From the NCBI GenBank assembly GCA_964019135.1, contig OZ025249.1, forward strand, positions 9,846,039 through 9,910,038: a stretch of DNA of 64,000 bases. Direction: 5' to 3'. The notes under the pieces are model-generated. The model was not told where the DNA came from. It made no database searches and worked only from the letters and a program-made list of their open reading frames with translations. A program made the position numbers and the translations under genes. The stretch is from Arenicola marina. Its lineage: Eukaryota; Annelida; Polychaeta; Arenicolidae. Every line of letters begins with the position of its first letter. The first letter of the stretch is position 1. Positions 25,101-35,017 of this stretch are shown piece by piece.

Positions 25101-28100
25101 TAAAGTAAATGAACGCGAAATAGTAATGCGCTTAAAAGGTTGGTTTCTCTAAACACAGTTCTCCTTGCAGACATTTCAGTTCAGCTCTCCACTGCAGATC
25201 GGCAGCCAACGCCATGACAGTAAGCCAGGGTTTGCGTCTGGTTCGATGACAACCGCTGGGAAGAACACCGCCCCCCAGGCCGCTGGCTCCCTGTCGACTG
25301 GTGCCCCAGCTTCCACCTCGTCTTCCCTGGCCTTTAGATATAATCCCGTGGCAGCGGCTAAGAGAAAAGACATGGACGTGGAAAAGGGTATTTAGCTATT
25401 TAGTATTTGTAATGATAAGCGACTACACGATGGACATCTGGTCTATTCTTATCGTCCCTATATCCTGAAAAAAGTCACTTAACGTTCATAGAGGAATAGC
25501 CCCCACTCCACAATAACTTTTCGCCCTAATTAAGTTGAATCAACCTAATAAAGGGTTCATACCATAGGTCATATCCTTTGTTCCTCCATGTTCCTTTATG
25601 ATTTATAGCATCATATAGAGGTTGATTCATGTAACGCCTTTTCTCGCGTTTTAACAGAAAAACCACCACTCCCTGTGCCGTCCGAATTGAAGGCTGGCAG
25701 CGTGATGGACGTGTTGAAGGGGGAAGCCAAGGCGAGCGCCGTCAGCCCCCCAGCGGCCTCGGCGCTGAAAACTGGCAGCGTTATGGACATCTTAGGCAAA
25801 ACTGGTACGCATATCGGGGAGGTCCTTGTGGCATTAGTGGAAACGTCAGATAATTTGTAACTAATTGGTTGCCTGAATGTGGCAGATGATCAGAGAAGTA
25901 ACGATAATAACGCTCAGTTTTTCAGAATAAAAAGACTCAAATGATAGTCAAAGAGCGTTCCGCAGCATTGAAGGGACTTAACTGATTTTAAAAAACAACA
26001 AAAAAAACAACACTCAACCCAAAAACGAAAACCGTTTATGTTCTTTGTTAGGTTTGTTCACACCTTCCCCGATGCATAACGCCCTGGCTTTAACGTTAAC
26101 GCCTTGCTCATTTATCTCGTTGTATAACTAAGTTGCTTTGAGGACTGCTCCAAACATAACGGAGAGAGTGCTCATACATCTGTCGGTCCTGTGTTGCACC
26201 TACATCCAGGCTGATGTATAACTGTATCAAAACTTTCAAAAATTGGTTCTCTGCTCCAAAATCTATGAGTTATTTTCTCTCTGTAGTAATTCGCAATCGG
26301 ATATTTCATGCCACGAGTGATTTTCGTTTTTTACAGCTGGGACATCATCCACGGGCCAGCCCAGCCTGAGTGCGATGTTTAAGAAAAACTCAAACGCTTG
26401 GGAATGCCCCACTTGCATGATTGAAAACAAGCCCGATTCGCAGAAGTGCGTCGCCTGCGAGACGGCGAAGCCGGGACCGGCCCCGTCCGTCAGTGTGCCA
26501 GTGGTCGACACCAAGGTAACTCAATGGCTCTGATTCATCATAAAATGTTGTTGGTTTCATGTAGGTTCGTTGCAGAAATTGCTCAATAGTACATGTGCAG
26601 GACAAAGATGGCGACTAATGCTCGTACTGGTGTTAAAACTTTACAGGGCATTTTTTTGCAAGTAACGTCTCGTTGCTATGTAGTTAATTCTCTGCACAGC
26701 CTTACCGACGCATTGGTTGTAAGCATTGATTATACACTTATGCCACTTATAATACGGCAGTTTACTGATTTCGCTGGTATTAATAGGTCGTGGTTTTACA
26801 GGCGATGAGTGGGGGCAGTCTGAGTGACCTGTTCAAGAAGCCGAGCGGGTCGTGGGACTGCCCGACGTGCATGATACAGAACACATCGACCCATGACAAG
26901 TGTCCGGCCTGCGAGACCCCTAACCCTGGGGCCGCCAAAACCTCAACCCCGACAGCGTCCAGTAGTCAGGTGAGCGGGAATCAGTTACTTAAACCTAGAG
27001 CAGCCAATGTGTTTGCAGATTATTGATTTATATCCCAGCTCCATTGGCGCGCTGACTGCAGGACTACTGAGACCGGGGGCGAGGGTATTTGATCTGCGAT
27101 CGCTTTCGGTGTTCAAACATGCACATGAATGCAATTAGGATTATAATAAAATACAATACTGTTTATGTAAAGTTATGTATGTCATGTCACCGTTACAGGT
27201 ATCTTTGTCGAAAGTGATTGTTTCCGCCGTTAGTGCTTTAGTTCACAATTGATTTACCGAACACAATTAAATATCGGTCACCGGCTGGAGACGGTAAGTA
27301 TTTAACCGAGATTGTGAAGAAACGTGCAAATAAATTACATGTAAATGCGGTGTGTCGTACGGTACCTCGCTTCCCCTGCGCTGTTATCACTTAGCGCTAT
27401 TTCTCACCCTTACAGGTTTGCCCGCCGATGACGTCATCAGGCCCGAGTCTGGCCGCCATGTTTGCCAAACCGAGCGGCGCGTGGGATTGTGACACGTGTC
27501 TAGTAAGCAACAAGGGAGAGGCCAGCAAGTGTGTGGCCTGTGAGACCCCCAAGCCAGGCATCAAGCGAGTCTCAAGTAAGCAATGTGATCCTTATGGAGT
27601 AATACATACGAGGAATAATCTGCGAAAAGAAAGCATTAGGTTTATTTTAGGTACTCGTTACAATGAGATTGTTTTTACCCATTTGGCAGTCTGTTATGTA
27701 GTGTTGCAGCGTGATGCGTGCTCGTAAATATCGCATGTCAATTTGTCATGTATCAGTGTTTGTTTTATTTATAAGTAGTCTTCCTACTACTATTATAAAC
27801 CTATGCGCAATGATGATGTTGGGTCTATAGTTGACCGCGGTCTTGTGTTTTCCACGGGATTTTAGCACAGTTTATTTACATATTGCATTTTTGTCATTGT
27901 GACGCAGGCTTCACGAGCGCCGGTGGGTTCAAGGTGGGCCCCAGCGGGGGGTTCGGGTCTGACGGGGTGGACGACCCGTCCAAGGACTCTGCCTCCGAGG
28001 TCGGCCCCAAGAGTGCCGGTTTCTCCTTGAGCGCCAAGCCCGCTGACGACACGGCCAGTAAAAAGGACCCGGCTAGTCAGGCCATAAAGCTGGGCGCCTC

Positions 28101-31100
28101 TGGAGGATTCACGTTCGGCGGCAGCGGCGGGGACACTAAGCTGGCCCCAGGGGGCTTCAGCTTCGGCGGGGACACCAAGGGACTAAATGGAGTCACCAAT
28201 ACAGCGTCGAGCAGAAGTGTCGACAGCGGATTCAGCGCTGACTTTGGCAGCATCCCAGATAAACCTGTGGCCGGTGGTTTTAAATTCGGTCAGAGTCTGG
28301 CTGGAGATTCCAAAAACACGGACACTGCATCGGTCGGCGGTGGAGAGAAACCGCCGCCCAGCTACGGCGGCTTTGGCGCCGCCGCCGCCTCCAGTAAAAG
28401 GACTGCGTCTGGTAAGAAGACAGACACCGCTGTTTCCAAGGCTTCTGTGGGGGGCTTTCAGTTCGGGACAACTGCCCCCTCAGAACAGGTCGTCAAGGAT
28501 ACCGGTGCCAATGTGTCCGCGGCTTCTGAACACAAGTTTAGTGGAGCCGGTGGATTTTCCTTCGGCGCTTCCCCCGCCGCCCCGGCCCCCACCTCCGCCT
28601 CCCCGGCCCCCACCCCCGCCTCTGCCGGCGGTATTAACTTCACGGCACCGGCCGCCGCGGTGGAAACGACTCCTGCTGCTAATAGTGTGAGTGGCGGCAG
28701 CTCCTCCGCAGCACAGACTGCCACTGGATTATTTCAATTTGGTAACGGGGGCACTAAGGCCAGTGAGGCTAACGGGGTGAAGCCCGCCCAGGGTGTCGGG
28801 TTGGGGACGACGGCTTTCGCCCCAGCCGCGCAGGCCTCAGGCGCGCAGGCCTCAGGCGCGCTGGCCTCAGGCGCGCAGGCGACCGGTCTCTTCAGCTTCG
28901 GCGCTGCCAAGCCTGGCAACCAGCCCGCCGCCACCAACAACAACAACAGTGGAATGTTCGCGTTCGGCGCCGGGAAGGCTCAGCAAGGTCAGTGCGTTGG
29001 AATAGTCGATGACCACAGGGATATTAGCTGTAGTCACCATTGACAATGGTGAAATGCCATGCTTTTTCTTAGTGTTCGAATTCGGTAGATGTCAAAAACC
29101 ATTGCGTTGTGTATGTTAGACGTTGTTCTGTTTTCGTGTTCGACAGATGTCAAAAGCCATTGCGTAGTGTGTTTTAGACGTTGTTAGAGGGTCTTCGTGG
29201 TACACGCAAGTTTACACGAAGTATTCCGATATTGCTATTATCATCCTCTCATCTCCAGTCGAAATGCTCCTTATAGTGTGCTCTGGCATAAGGTAGTTGT
29301 CCACGTAAGTTGTTTGTGCAAGAGCCGAATTACACTTCATATATCATTATATTTCGTATTCCCATATCAATGTGGGGACGGTCGTTTCAGTTTCAGTGGT
29401 TTGTTGCCTGGCATATTAATAGTGCGGACTTCATGTGAACTACGTTTTTTTGACAGGAAGTGAATCCACCGCTACCGGGTCGTCTCCGTTTACCTTTGGT
29501 GCCAGTGCCAAGGCAGCGGCTGGCGCGGCCATGCCCCAACCCAACACCAACTCCGCCTCACCGTTCGCCTTCGGTACCGCGGCGGTGCTCAACAAGCCCA
29601 GCGCCACACCGCCGGCCGCCGCCGTCACCACCACCACAACCGCGACGAACATGTTGTTCCATTTCAAGCCGTCTGACCCGTCAGCGCCCTTGACTACCAG
29701 TAGCGGCCCGCCCGCAGGGGGGCTCTTCTCGTTCGGCGCTAAGCCCACGGGGCCGGCGGCGGGAGGAGTGGGGGCGTCCGCCGCACCCTTCGCGTTTGGC
29801 GCAAAGGGAGCCGAGACTGGCACCGCCGCGTCCACTCAGGCGGCCACGCCGGCCAGCGGAACTTTCTCCTTCGGCGCCAAGCAGCCGTCCTCCGCGCAGC
29901 AGACCGCGCAGCAAGCGGCGTCGGCGGCCGGGATGTTCGCCTTCGGTGCCAAGCCCTCGGAGCAGACGTCGACCCAGCCGCAGCAGCAGCAACAGTCCGG
30001 CGCCGGGCTGTTCACATTTGGCGCCTCGGCGGACAAAGCAGGTCAGGCTCTGAGCTCTGGTCGCGTGGGCGGCTCGATCGGCAGCGGCAGTATCTCTGGG
30101 GCTGCTGCTGGGGCCACCTCTTCAGGCGGCCACGCCAGCCTGTTGGGCAGCGCTGCCGCTACTACTCCTTTGATATCTTCTCACTTTGCACTCGGAGCCA
30201 AGCAGTTGCCCGCCGCGACGGCCCCGGCGCCCTCGATACTGGGCAAGCGCGCTGGCTCTGAGGACTCTACGGGACTCTTCGGGGAGAAAAAACTGAACAA
30301 AGAAGGTAGACAGGGTGCTCGCGCGTGGCTGTCCCTTAGGTAGTCTGCTTAGCGCTTGGTGGTCTGGGTGTGGCTGCACGGTTTAAATACAATGCCTTGT
30401 GCATTCGGCATCCTCCCTGCCCTACCTTTTCCATCTACCAATCGGTTCACCTATTTAGCAGCATGCACTTTGTAATATTGTCTTTAGTTTTCTTTGAAAA
30501 AGATTTCCAATCTACACCGATACGATCTTTCGGATAGATATCAAGTAAATTTTTGTTACCAGAAACCCTGTTCGCAAAGTCTTTGCACAGGACTTTTACC
30601 AACCTTTTCTAGTCCCCCAGAGCTGCCCTTCTCCACTTTGTTGGCCTGGTGCTTTCTCGGAACCAGTCTACTCCTGCTTTAGTACAATACAAGCGACTTG
30701 TTTATACGTTTGAGGCAATAACAAGTGTCGTTTGTCGCAGCCATGGCCTTCGTATGGAGGGTGGTGTCCGCTAATGTCCTCTGATTGACCTCCTGACCAG
30801 TTCTGTTCTGCAGATCGCTCGTACGATGACTGTTTGTATATAGGTCTTGGCTTAACCTTTCTTAAAATGCATGGTTCTAGATGTGAGCCATGACCCCTTG
30901 CTTCATATACTCTCCATGTTCTCCCTAGTTGTAACATTCCTGTACCGCGATAGCCATACATGACCATTAGAAGCAAAGAGCTGTAAGGTCATACCAGCAA
31001 GCGCACATGTGCCGTGCGAAACGGCCTCCAATATCCCCACACGCTCATTTTCGGACTGACAAGACAAATAGAAATATCCATTATCTTCTCTAACATGTTT

Positions 31101-34100
31101 ATAAACGAGGGGTATAACTTATTTATAAATTACTCACGTTAAAACGGTAACAATCCAATTTGTTTGCAACAAAATAATTCCTAAATCACCAAGTCTGCCA
31201 TGACAGTTCTAGTTCCGGTCACGTGAGGTACACAAATTATGGAGGTACATGCGCGACTGCTAATGCCGGCTTTTGTTTACATCGAACATGTCATCCAATG
31301 TGTCAACGAATCATACATGCTCAATTTGTGATACCGAATTTTCAAAACGAGGACACGGATACAACAGGTAACATTGTTATAATGTTAAAATTTGTATAAT
31401 ATTTAGTGAAACTCTCCCCAAAGAATATACAAAGAAATGAAATAATGTATACGAACTTTCCGTCTTTTTTTCTGGAGCCTTTAGCGGTATGGGTCAATGA
31501 TAATCGATAGTTTTATAATATTATTTACAAAGCCAAGTTGTTTTCCTCTCTAGGCCCCCCAAAATATTATATTCATCAATGGTATTCATGTAATAATTAT
31601 ATTATTATACAAATGTATAATTAATCTTACAACCGTATGATTATATATATGTTTTTATATTAAGACACTATGTGAAATATAAAATAATATCATCCCCATA
31701 ATTTAATTATAATAAATGTAGAATAATTATCTTTAAGCCTAAAATGCTGTAATTAATTGTAAAAGATTAGAGATTATTTAAGTATAATATATTTGTATTT
31801 ATTATCATGTATTTGCCACCCCCAACATCGTAGGGGGACGGAGAGGGTGGGTACATACAAGTCATTGGTCAAGTGTACTTTGTCTTTCATCAAAGGGAGT
31901 AATGCCATAATGTTACTCTTTCCATATCCGGTGGGTAAGAGGCAAAATACATCCTTTCCTTCATATAACGACACAAGTGCTGCAGTCTGCTCTGTGTTGT
32001 GAATGTACGGAAGCATCAAATCACGGCTGACATTCGAAATCAAATCTCGCGCCGACAAAGAGGCCATGACGAAGCGAAAAAATTCAACGACCAATTTCAT
32101 ACCGCACGGTAGCACCTCTACGTCATCTCGCAGGCATAACGTGAACCTCGCGAGAACTGTCATGGCAGACTTGGTGATTTAGGAATTATTTTGTTGCAAA
32201 CAAATTGGATTGTTACCGTTTTAACGTGAGTAATTTATAAATAAGTTATACCCCTCGTTTATAAACATGTTAGAGAAGATAATGGATATTTCTATTTGTC
32301 TTGTCAGTCCGAAAATGAGCGTGTGGGGATATTGGAGGCCGTTTCGCACGGCACATGTGCGCTTGCTGGTATGACCTTGCAGCTCTTTGCTTGTAATGGT
32401 CATGTATGGCTAGTACCGCGATAGATTTGTAGAATCAAAATCCTTCAAATTGTATATCCGCACATCAGTTTGGTTTCATCATTATAATTTGTTATAACTT
32501 CATGCCTCAGCAATGAAATCCTGCTGACGAAGCTATGCCGATATATTTATAGTCCTCGCCTCGGGGTCTTCCATAATGTACCAATATTGCCTGCGTGAAA
32601 TAAGGACACGCCCCCACCCCTCCCCCCACCCCCTGCCCTCTCCTCCCCTTGCTCAAATCAGTCTGTCTGATGGCTGCTTCCCTTGGCTCTGGCTACAGGC
32701 GAGTCCATGCAGATGGGCAGTCCGCTGGGCCGGTCGCACACGGCGCCGCTCTTTCTCTTTGGCACCGGGAGCCCCTCGCTGGCAGGTAAACCGGCCCACA
32801 CCGGCCTCCTCACCAAGGCGACATGCGGCGTGGCAAGCCGTCGGAACTAAGTCTGGTCACCGCCCTGTTGTTCGGATGACACGCTGTTGCCTGTCGAGCC
32901 TCCTCGTTTGTTGGTGTTGTTTAGAATGTAGCGTCGATGTTCATTGGTGGTGCTATGAAGTGCTCGTAACGATGCCTCATCGGGAATGTTTACACTGAAC
33001 TCCATATTATCGTTTTGCATATTACTGTGTGACTTATTGTCCACTTAACTGTTTCTCTGGCCGTGAGCTATCAGGACCGTCGATAAGAACTGAGAAGTTA
33101 TATTCTTTTTGACAGGAGGCGCGTCGACTGGTGGCGGTGCGATGTCAACCTTTGGACAGAGCGGTCAGACCTCAGGCGGGTCGTTAGCGTTTGGTAACGG
33201 TCCCACCTCTACCCCAGGTTAATGTCCTTTTCCACTATTCTAATCTCAAATGTTACTGCCCGCCTTATACTGCTTGGTAACAGGTTATTTGTTGTTTTTC
33301 GCTGAAAATAATCACTGTTCTATGATATTTAGTTGCGACAATTAAGCTGCACTGTACAACCCAACTGTAGCGGCGATATCACTTTGTGACCAGTTAACTA
33401 AGCACTCTTTTAAGTTTACATCATAAGGATTTTTGCTATATCTTTACTATATCCAATGTCCTTTTAATGCTCCCTTCCGGTTGTTTCTCGCTTTGACTGA
33501 CACGCCTTGTGATTATACCCTCAGGTTCTCAGTTTGGCAGTTTTGGCGCCGGCTCCGGAGCAACTGCTCCGGCCTTTGGCTCAGCCGCTTCTTCTGGCTC
33601 CTCCACCATGACCTTTGGCGGTGGCGCGGGGTCGACCCCGGCCTTCGGCACCACCACCCTGGCCACCGCCGCCACGAGCCCGGTGTTCGCCTCGGCCGCC
33701 GCCCAACAGACCACTCCCTCCACCGGCTTCAATTTCGGTGGGGGCCCCGTCACGCAAGCCACGGGACCCTTTCAGTTCGGACAGGTGGGCAGATCAGTCG
33801 AGGCACTGGTATATATTGTTATCTGTACAACGCTCCTCCAGTCTAGATCCGGGACGGGACAGCCGTGGTCCCGAAGGTTGCATATAGTTGGCAGCAGATG
33901 TATTTAATGTCCTGGGTTCAGGTGCAGTAGTGTGTAAGGGTAACGTGGAGATGACTCGTCTTGGTTGATTTCACCGATCCAACCTCATTTTATTGTTCCG
34001 GAAAGTTTCTTAGCACAAAATAACCTTCTTGCGTGCAAAGGCGGTCTAAAATACCGACGTTTCCTGTTTCCCTTGAGGTGATATGTATATTTATGTGTGA

Positions 34101-34789
34101 CTTGGCTTACCTCACCGTCAGGGTGCGGCAACCGGCAACCCCAGCGGCTTCAGTTTCTCTGGGGGTCAGAGTCAGGCGGCGAGTGGGGGTCAGACCGCCG
34201 CGGCCCCCGGCGCCCCATCAGCCACCCCGGCCACCGCCACCCCCGCCGCCGCCCCCTTTAATGCCGCGCCAAACTTCAACTTCGGCTCCCCACAACCCGC
34301 CAACTTCCAGTTCAAGTGAGTATCACCGCACAGCAGCGTGATACTTGGTCAGGGTTCACCCCGTGGCCTAGTAGGTAGCGGGCTCGGCTGGTGTCGAGTG
34401 CGCCCTGCCAGGCCAGCCCAGGCGGCCGGTGCGGGGTTCGAACCTTACGTCTGCGAATGTCTGTGTCTGGATAAAGATTCCATGTTTGTTCTAAGCGAAG
34501 ATTAGGGCGTTACTCCCGATCTTACTCCCGTTTTCTTCCTTGTTTCTTCCCATTGTCGCAATATCACAAGAGAGGTGCCGTACATGCTGTATGAATAGCT
34601 ATATTGTCTGTTTATCATATTACCCCCCCCCCCCCCCCAAAAAAAAAAATAATATATATATTGATATGGTGATATGCTTACAGCGCGGCTGCAACCCCGC
34701 CCGCCAACCCGTTCAGCGTGCCCACGCCCGCCGGCGCCTCCGGCCAGCGTCGACCCATCAAGAAAGCCGTCCGCAAGCTGAGGAAGTGA
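16180..34789 (+). CDS. NUP153: Nuclear pore complex protein Nup153 (complete, 25 coding exons)
   Basis: Nup153 is the nuclear-basket nucleoporin that binds Ran, importins and lamina-side partners. Coding exons: 16180-16254, 19703-19810, 20864-21152, 21548-21736, 21909-22054, 22277-22399, 22564-22686, 22889-22948, 23270-23347, 23658-23768, 24003-24046, 24265-24349, 24541-24729, 25171-25387, 25658-25804, 26337-26515, 26802-26969, 27416-27575, 27908-28987, 29457-30305, 32699-32785, 33116-33217, 33525-33784, 34122-34315, 34684-34789. All junctions are GT-AG and all phases agree: 5169 nt, 1722 residues (human 1475). Landmarks are an N-terminal helix SLIGRVTDTVKGLFAPTWL (residues 26-44), STAKRILDSLEKMSSPL (334-350), GKMRRE, GSVMDVL/GSVMDIL (626-658), three zinc fingers (about 682-826), the FG domain (about 831-1690) and a basic tail RRPIKKAVRKLRK. 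The order and motifs match vertebrate Nup153, which has four fingers. Splice sites were placed by eye, so alternative isoforms are unassessed. Confidence 0.95.
16716..17280. mobile_element. 565-bp foldback DNA element in NUP153 intron 1
   Basis: The left arm starts TCAAAGTCA (16716) and the right arm ends TGACTTTGA (17280). The arms stay complementary through CTGTAGCGTGTC/GACACGCTACAG, GGCCCATATTTTCC/GGAAAATATGGGCC, GATACCAAACTTA/TAAGTTTGGTATC and TTTTTTAAGACA/TGTCTTAAAAAA, about 190 bp per arm. The central part is also partly inverted (TAGTTGCCATGGCGC / GCGCCATGGCAACTA). There is no coding frame, so this is a foldback or MITE-type non-autonomous element with moderate arm divergence. Confidence 0.85.
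18236..18300. repeat. Fragment of the ACTTGTCC repeat family in NUP153 intron 1
   Basis: GGGCTCGATACTAACTC, GGACAAGTACTTTCAATTT and ACTTGTCC recur here. They resemble the ends of the possible element at 9440-10395, read inverted at its right end. It may be a truncated copy. Confidence 0.4.
18972..19163. repeat. TIR-bounded short element in NUP153 intron 1
   Basis: The left end GGGCTCGCGCTAGG and the right end CTAACGCGAGCCC are inverted repeats with few mismatches. Between them ATTAGCCAATTTGGCTAAT is palindromic, and ATTCGCCATTTTGGCGA / TCGCCAAATGGC echo it. This is a compact non-autonomous inverted-repeat element. Its end resembles GGGCTCGATACTAAC at 18240. Confidence 0.62.
26337..27575 (+). 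other. NUP153: NUP153 zinc-finger exons: three RanBP2-type C4 fingers, one per exon
   Basis: Exons 26337-26515, 26802-26969 and 27416-27575 each encode one finger: WECPTCMIENKPDSQKCVAC, WDCPTCMIQNTSTHDKCPAC and WDCDTCLVSNKGEASKCVAC, each followed by ET-x-x-PG. The W-x-C-x2-C-x10-C-x2-C spacing is the RanBP2/NZF pattern used by Nup153 to bind Ran. Each finger is preceded by an L-S/A-x-x-F-K/A-K segment, as in the vertebrate repeats. Vertebrates usually have four fingers and this gene shows three. No fourth finger is visible in the neighbouring introns. Confidence 0.93.
31288..31367 (+). pseudogene. Putative first exon in the transposon: short CxxC-containing peptide
   Basis: From ATG 31288 the frame reads MSSNVSTNHTCSICDTEFSK and continues to a good donor AG|GTAACA at 31367/31368, leaving phase 2. 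CSIC is a CxxC knuckle like the start of a zinc-binding domain. It sits just inside the left TIR and points inward. No following exon is seen within the element, so the gene is an isolated 5' remnant. Its function is unknown; a transposase or DNA-binding N-terminus is a guess. Confidence 0.4.
31774..32163 (-). pseudogene. RecQ-like SF2 helicase N-terminal fragment carried by the transposon
   Basis: A 129-codon frame starts at ATG 32163, at the inner edge of the right TIR. It contains GKDVFCLLPTGYGKS, a Walker A motif (G-Y-G-K-S) in the context typical of RecQ-type DEAH helicases, preceded by a Q-containing segment (HNTEQTAALVSLYEGKD). Similarity stops after LLPLMKDK, where GTACAC could be a former donor. 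The remaining helicase motifs (DEAH, motif VI) are absent, so it cannot encode a working helicase. A second in-frame Met (MASLSARD) could be the original start. Confidence 0.72.
34355..34510 (+). repeat. tRNA-derived SINE in NUP153 intron 24
   Basis: A-box-like GGCCTAGTAGGTAGCGGGC and B box GGGGTTCGAACC are spaced as in a SINE head. The tail GGATAAAGATTCCATG matches the tail at 3151-3166. The head closely matches, in inverse orientation, the copy at 50180-50262 (CTAGTAGGTAGCACG, GGCCAGCCCA, GTTCGAACCT). Confidence 0.78.
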
Positions 34790-34871
34790 GCCTGTTACAC
34801 CAGTCCGGACTAACATGTACGTCGCCTGGTAACGGGGGCCGCGTGCGACGCCAAGGCACTGACGGTCATAT

Positions 34872-34967
34872 AGCTCACTGGCCCTGGTGGTTACCTAGCG
34901 ACACAGTGGCAGGTGGTACAGCTCACTGGCCCTGGTGGTTACCTAGCGACACAGCGACACGTGGTAC
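34872..34967 (+). repeat. 48-bp tandem duplication in the NUP153 3' UTR
   Basis: The block starting AGCTCACTGGCCCTGGTGG at 34872 recurs at 34920 (offset 48) and includes TTACCTAGCGACACAG twice. It follows the stop codon and precedes the poly(A) signal, so it should be in the mature 3' UTR. Confidence 0.88.
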
Positions 34968-35011
34968 AGTCCGTACTATTCGTGCCGGTCGACGATTGTT
35001 TCTGTGGACGC

Positions 35012-35017
35012 AATAAA
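35012..35017 (+). terminator. NUP153 poly(A) signal AATAAA
   Basis: A canonical AATAAA lies 223 nt after the NUP153 stop codon in an otherwise unremarkable stretch. It is the first such hexamer downstream of the stop. Confidence 0.65.

Larger units (their letters stand above)
30951..32412. mobile_element. 1462-bp DNA transposon derivative with 260-bp TIRs and 9-bp TSD, in NUP153 intron 20
   Basis: Left TIR 30951-31210 and right TIR 32153-32412 are near-identical inverted repeats starting TAGCCATACATGACCATTA. The direct repeat GTACCGCGA flanks both ends (30942-30950 and 32413-32421), giving a perfect 9-bp target duplication. Few TIR mismatches are visible, so insertion looks recent. Between the TIRs lie two inward-facing coding remnants: a short Cys-containing exon on + (31288-31367) and a helicase exon on - (about 31774-32163), separated by AT-rich filler. 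This looks like an internally deleted, non-autonomous copy of a larger two-gene transposon. A 9-bp TSD with long TIRs fits Mutator-like elements, but a helicase suggests other superfamilies; the family is unresolved. Confidence 0.9.
27908..34315 (+). other. NUP153: NUP153 FG-repeat domain exons
   Basis: Six exons (27908-28987, 29457-30305, 32699-32785, 33116-33217, 33525-33784, 34122-34315) encode Ser/Thr/Ala/Gly-rich sequence studded with FGA, FSFG, FxFG and FNFG motifs. The first two exons alone cover about 640 residues. The spacers are low in charge, as expected for the disordered transport-receptor-binding barrier. A 15-bp tandem repeat (CAGGCCTCAGGCGCG, about four copies near 28829-28880) adds ASGAQ units, so repeat slippage also changes length. 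Long frames on the other strands here reflect GC-rich composition and are not genes. Confidence 0.93.

Noticed and set aside
28187-30379. Alternative-frame Pro/Arg/Ala-rich proteins across the NUP153 FG exons
   Set aside because: Shadow frames of GC-rich coding sequence; the FG frame is continuous through flanking splice junctions.
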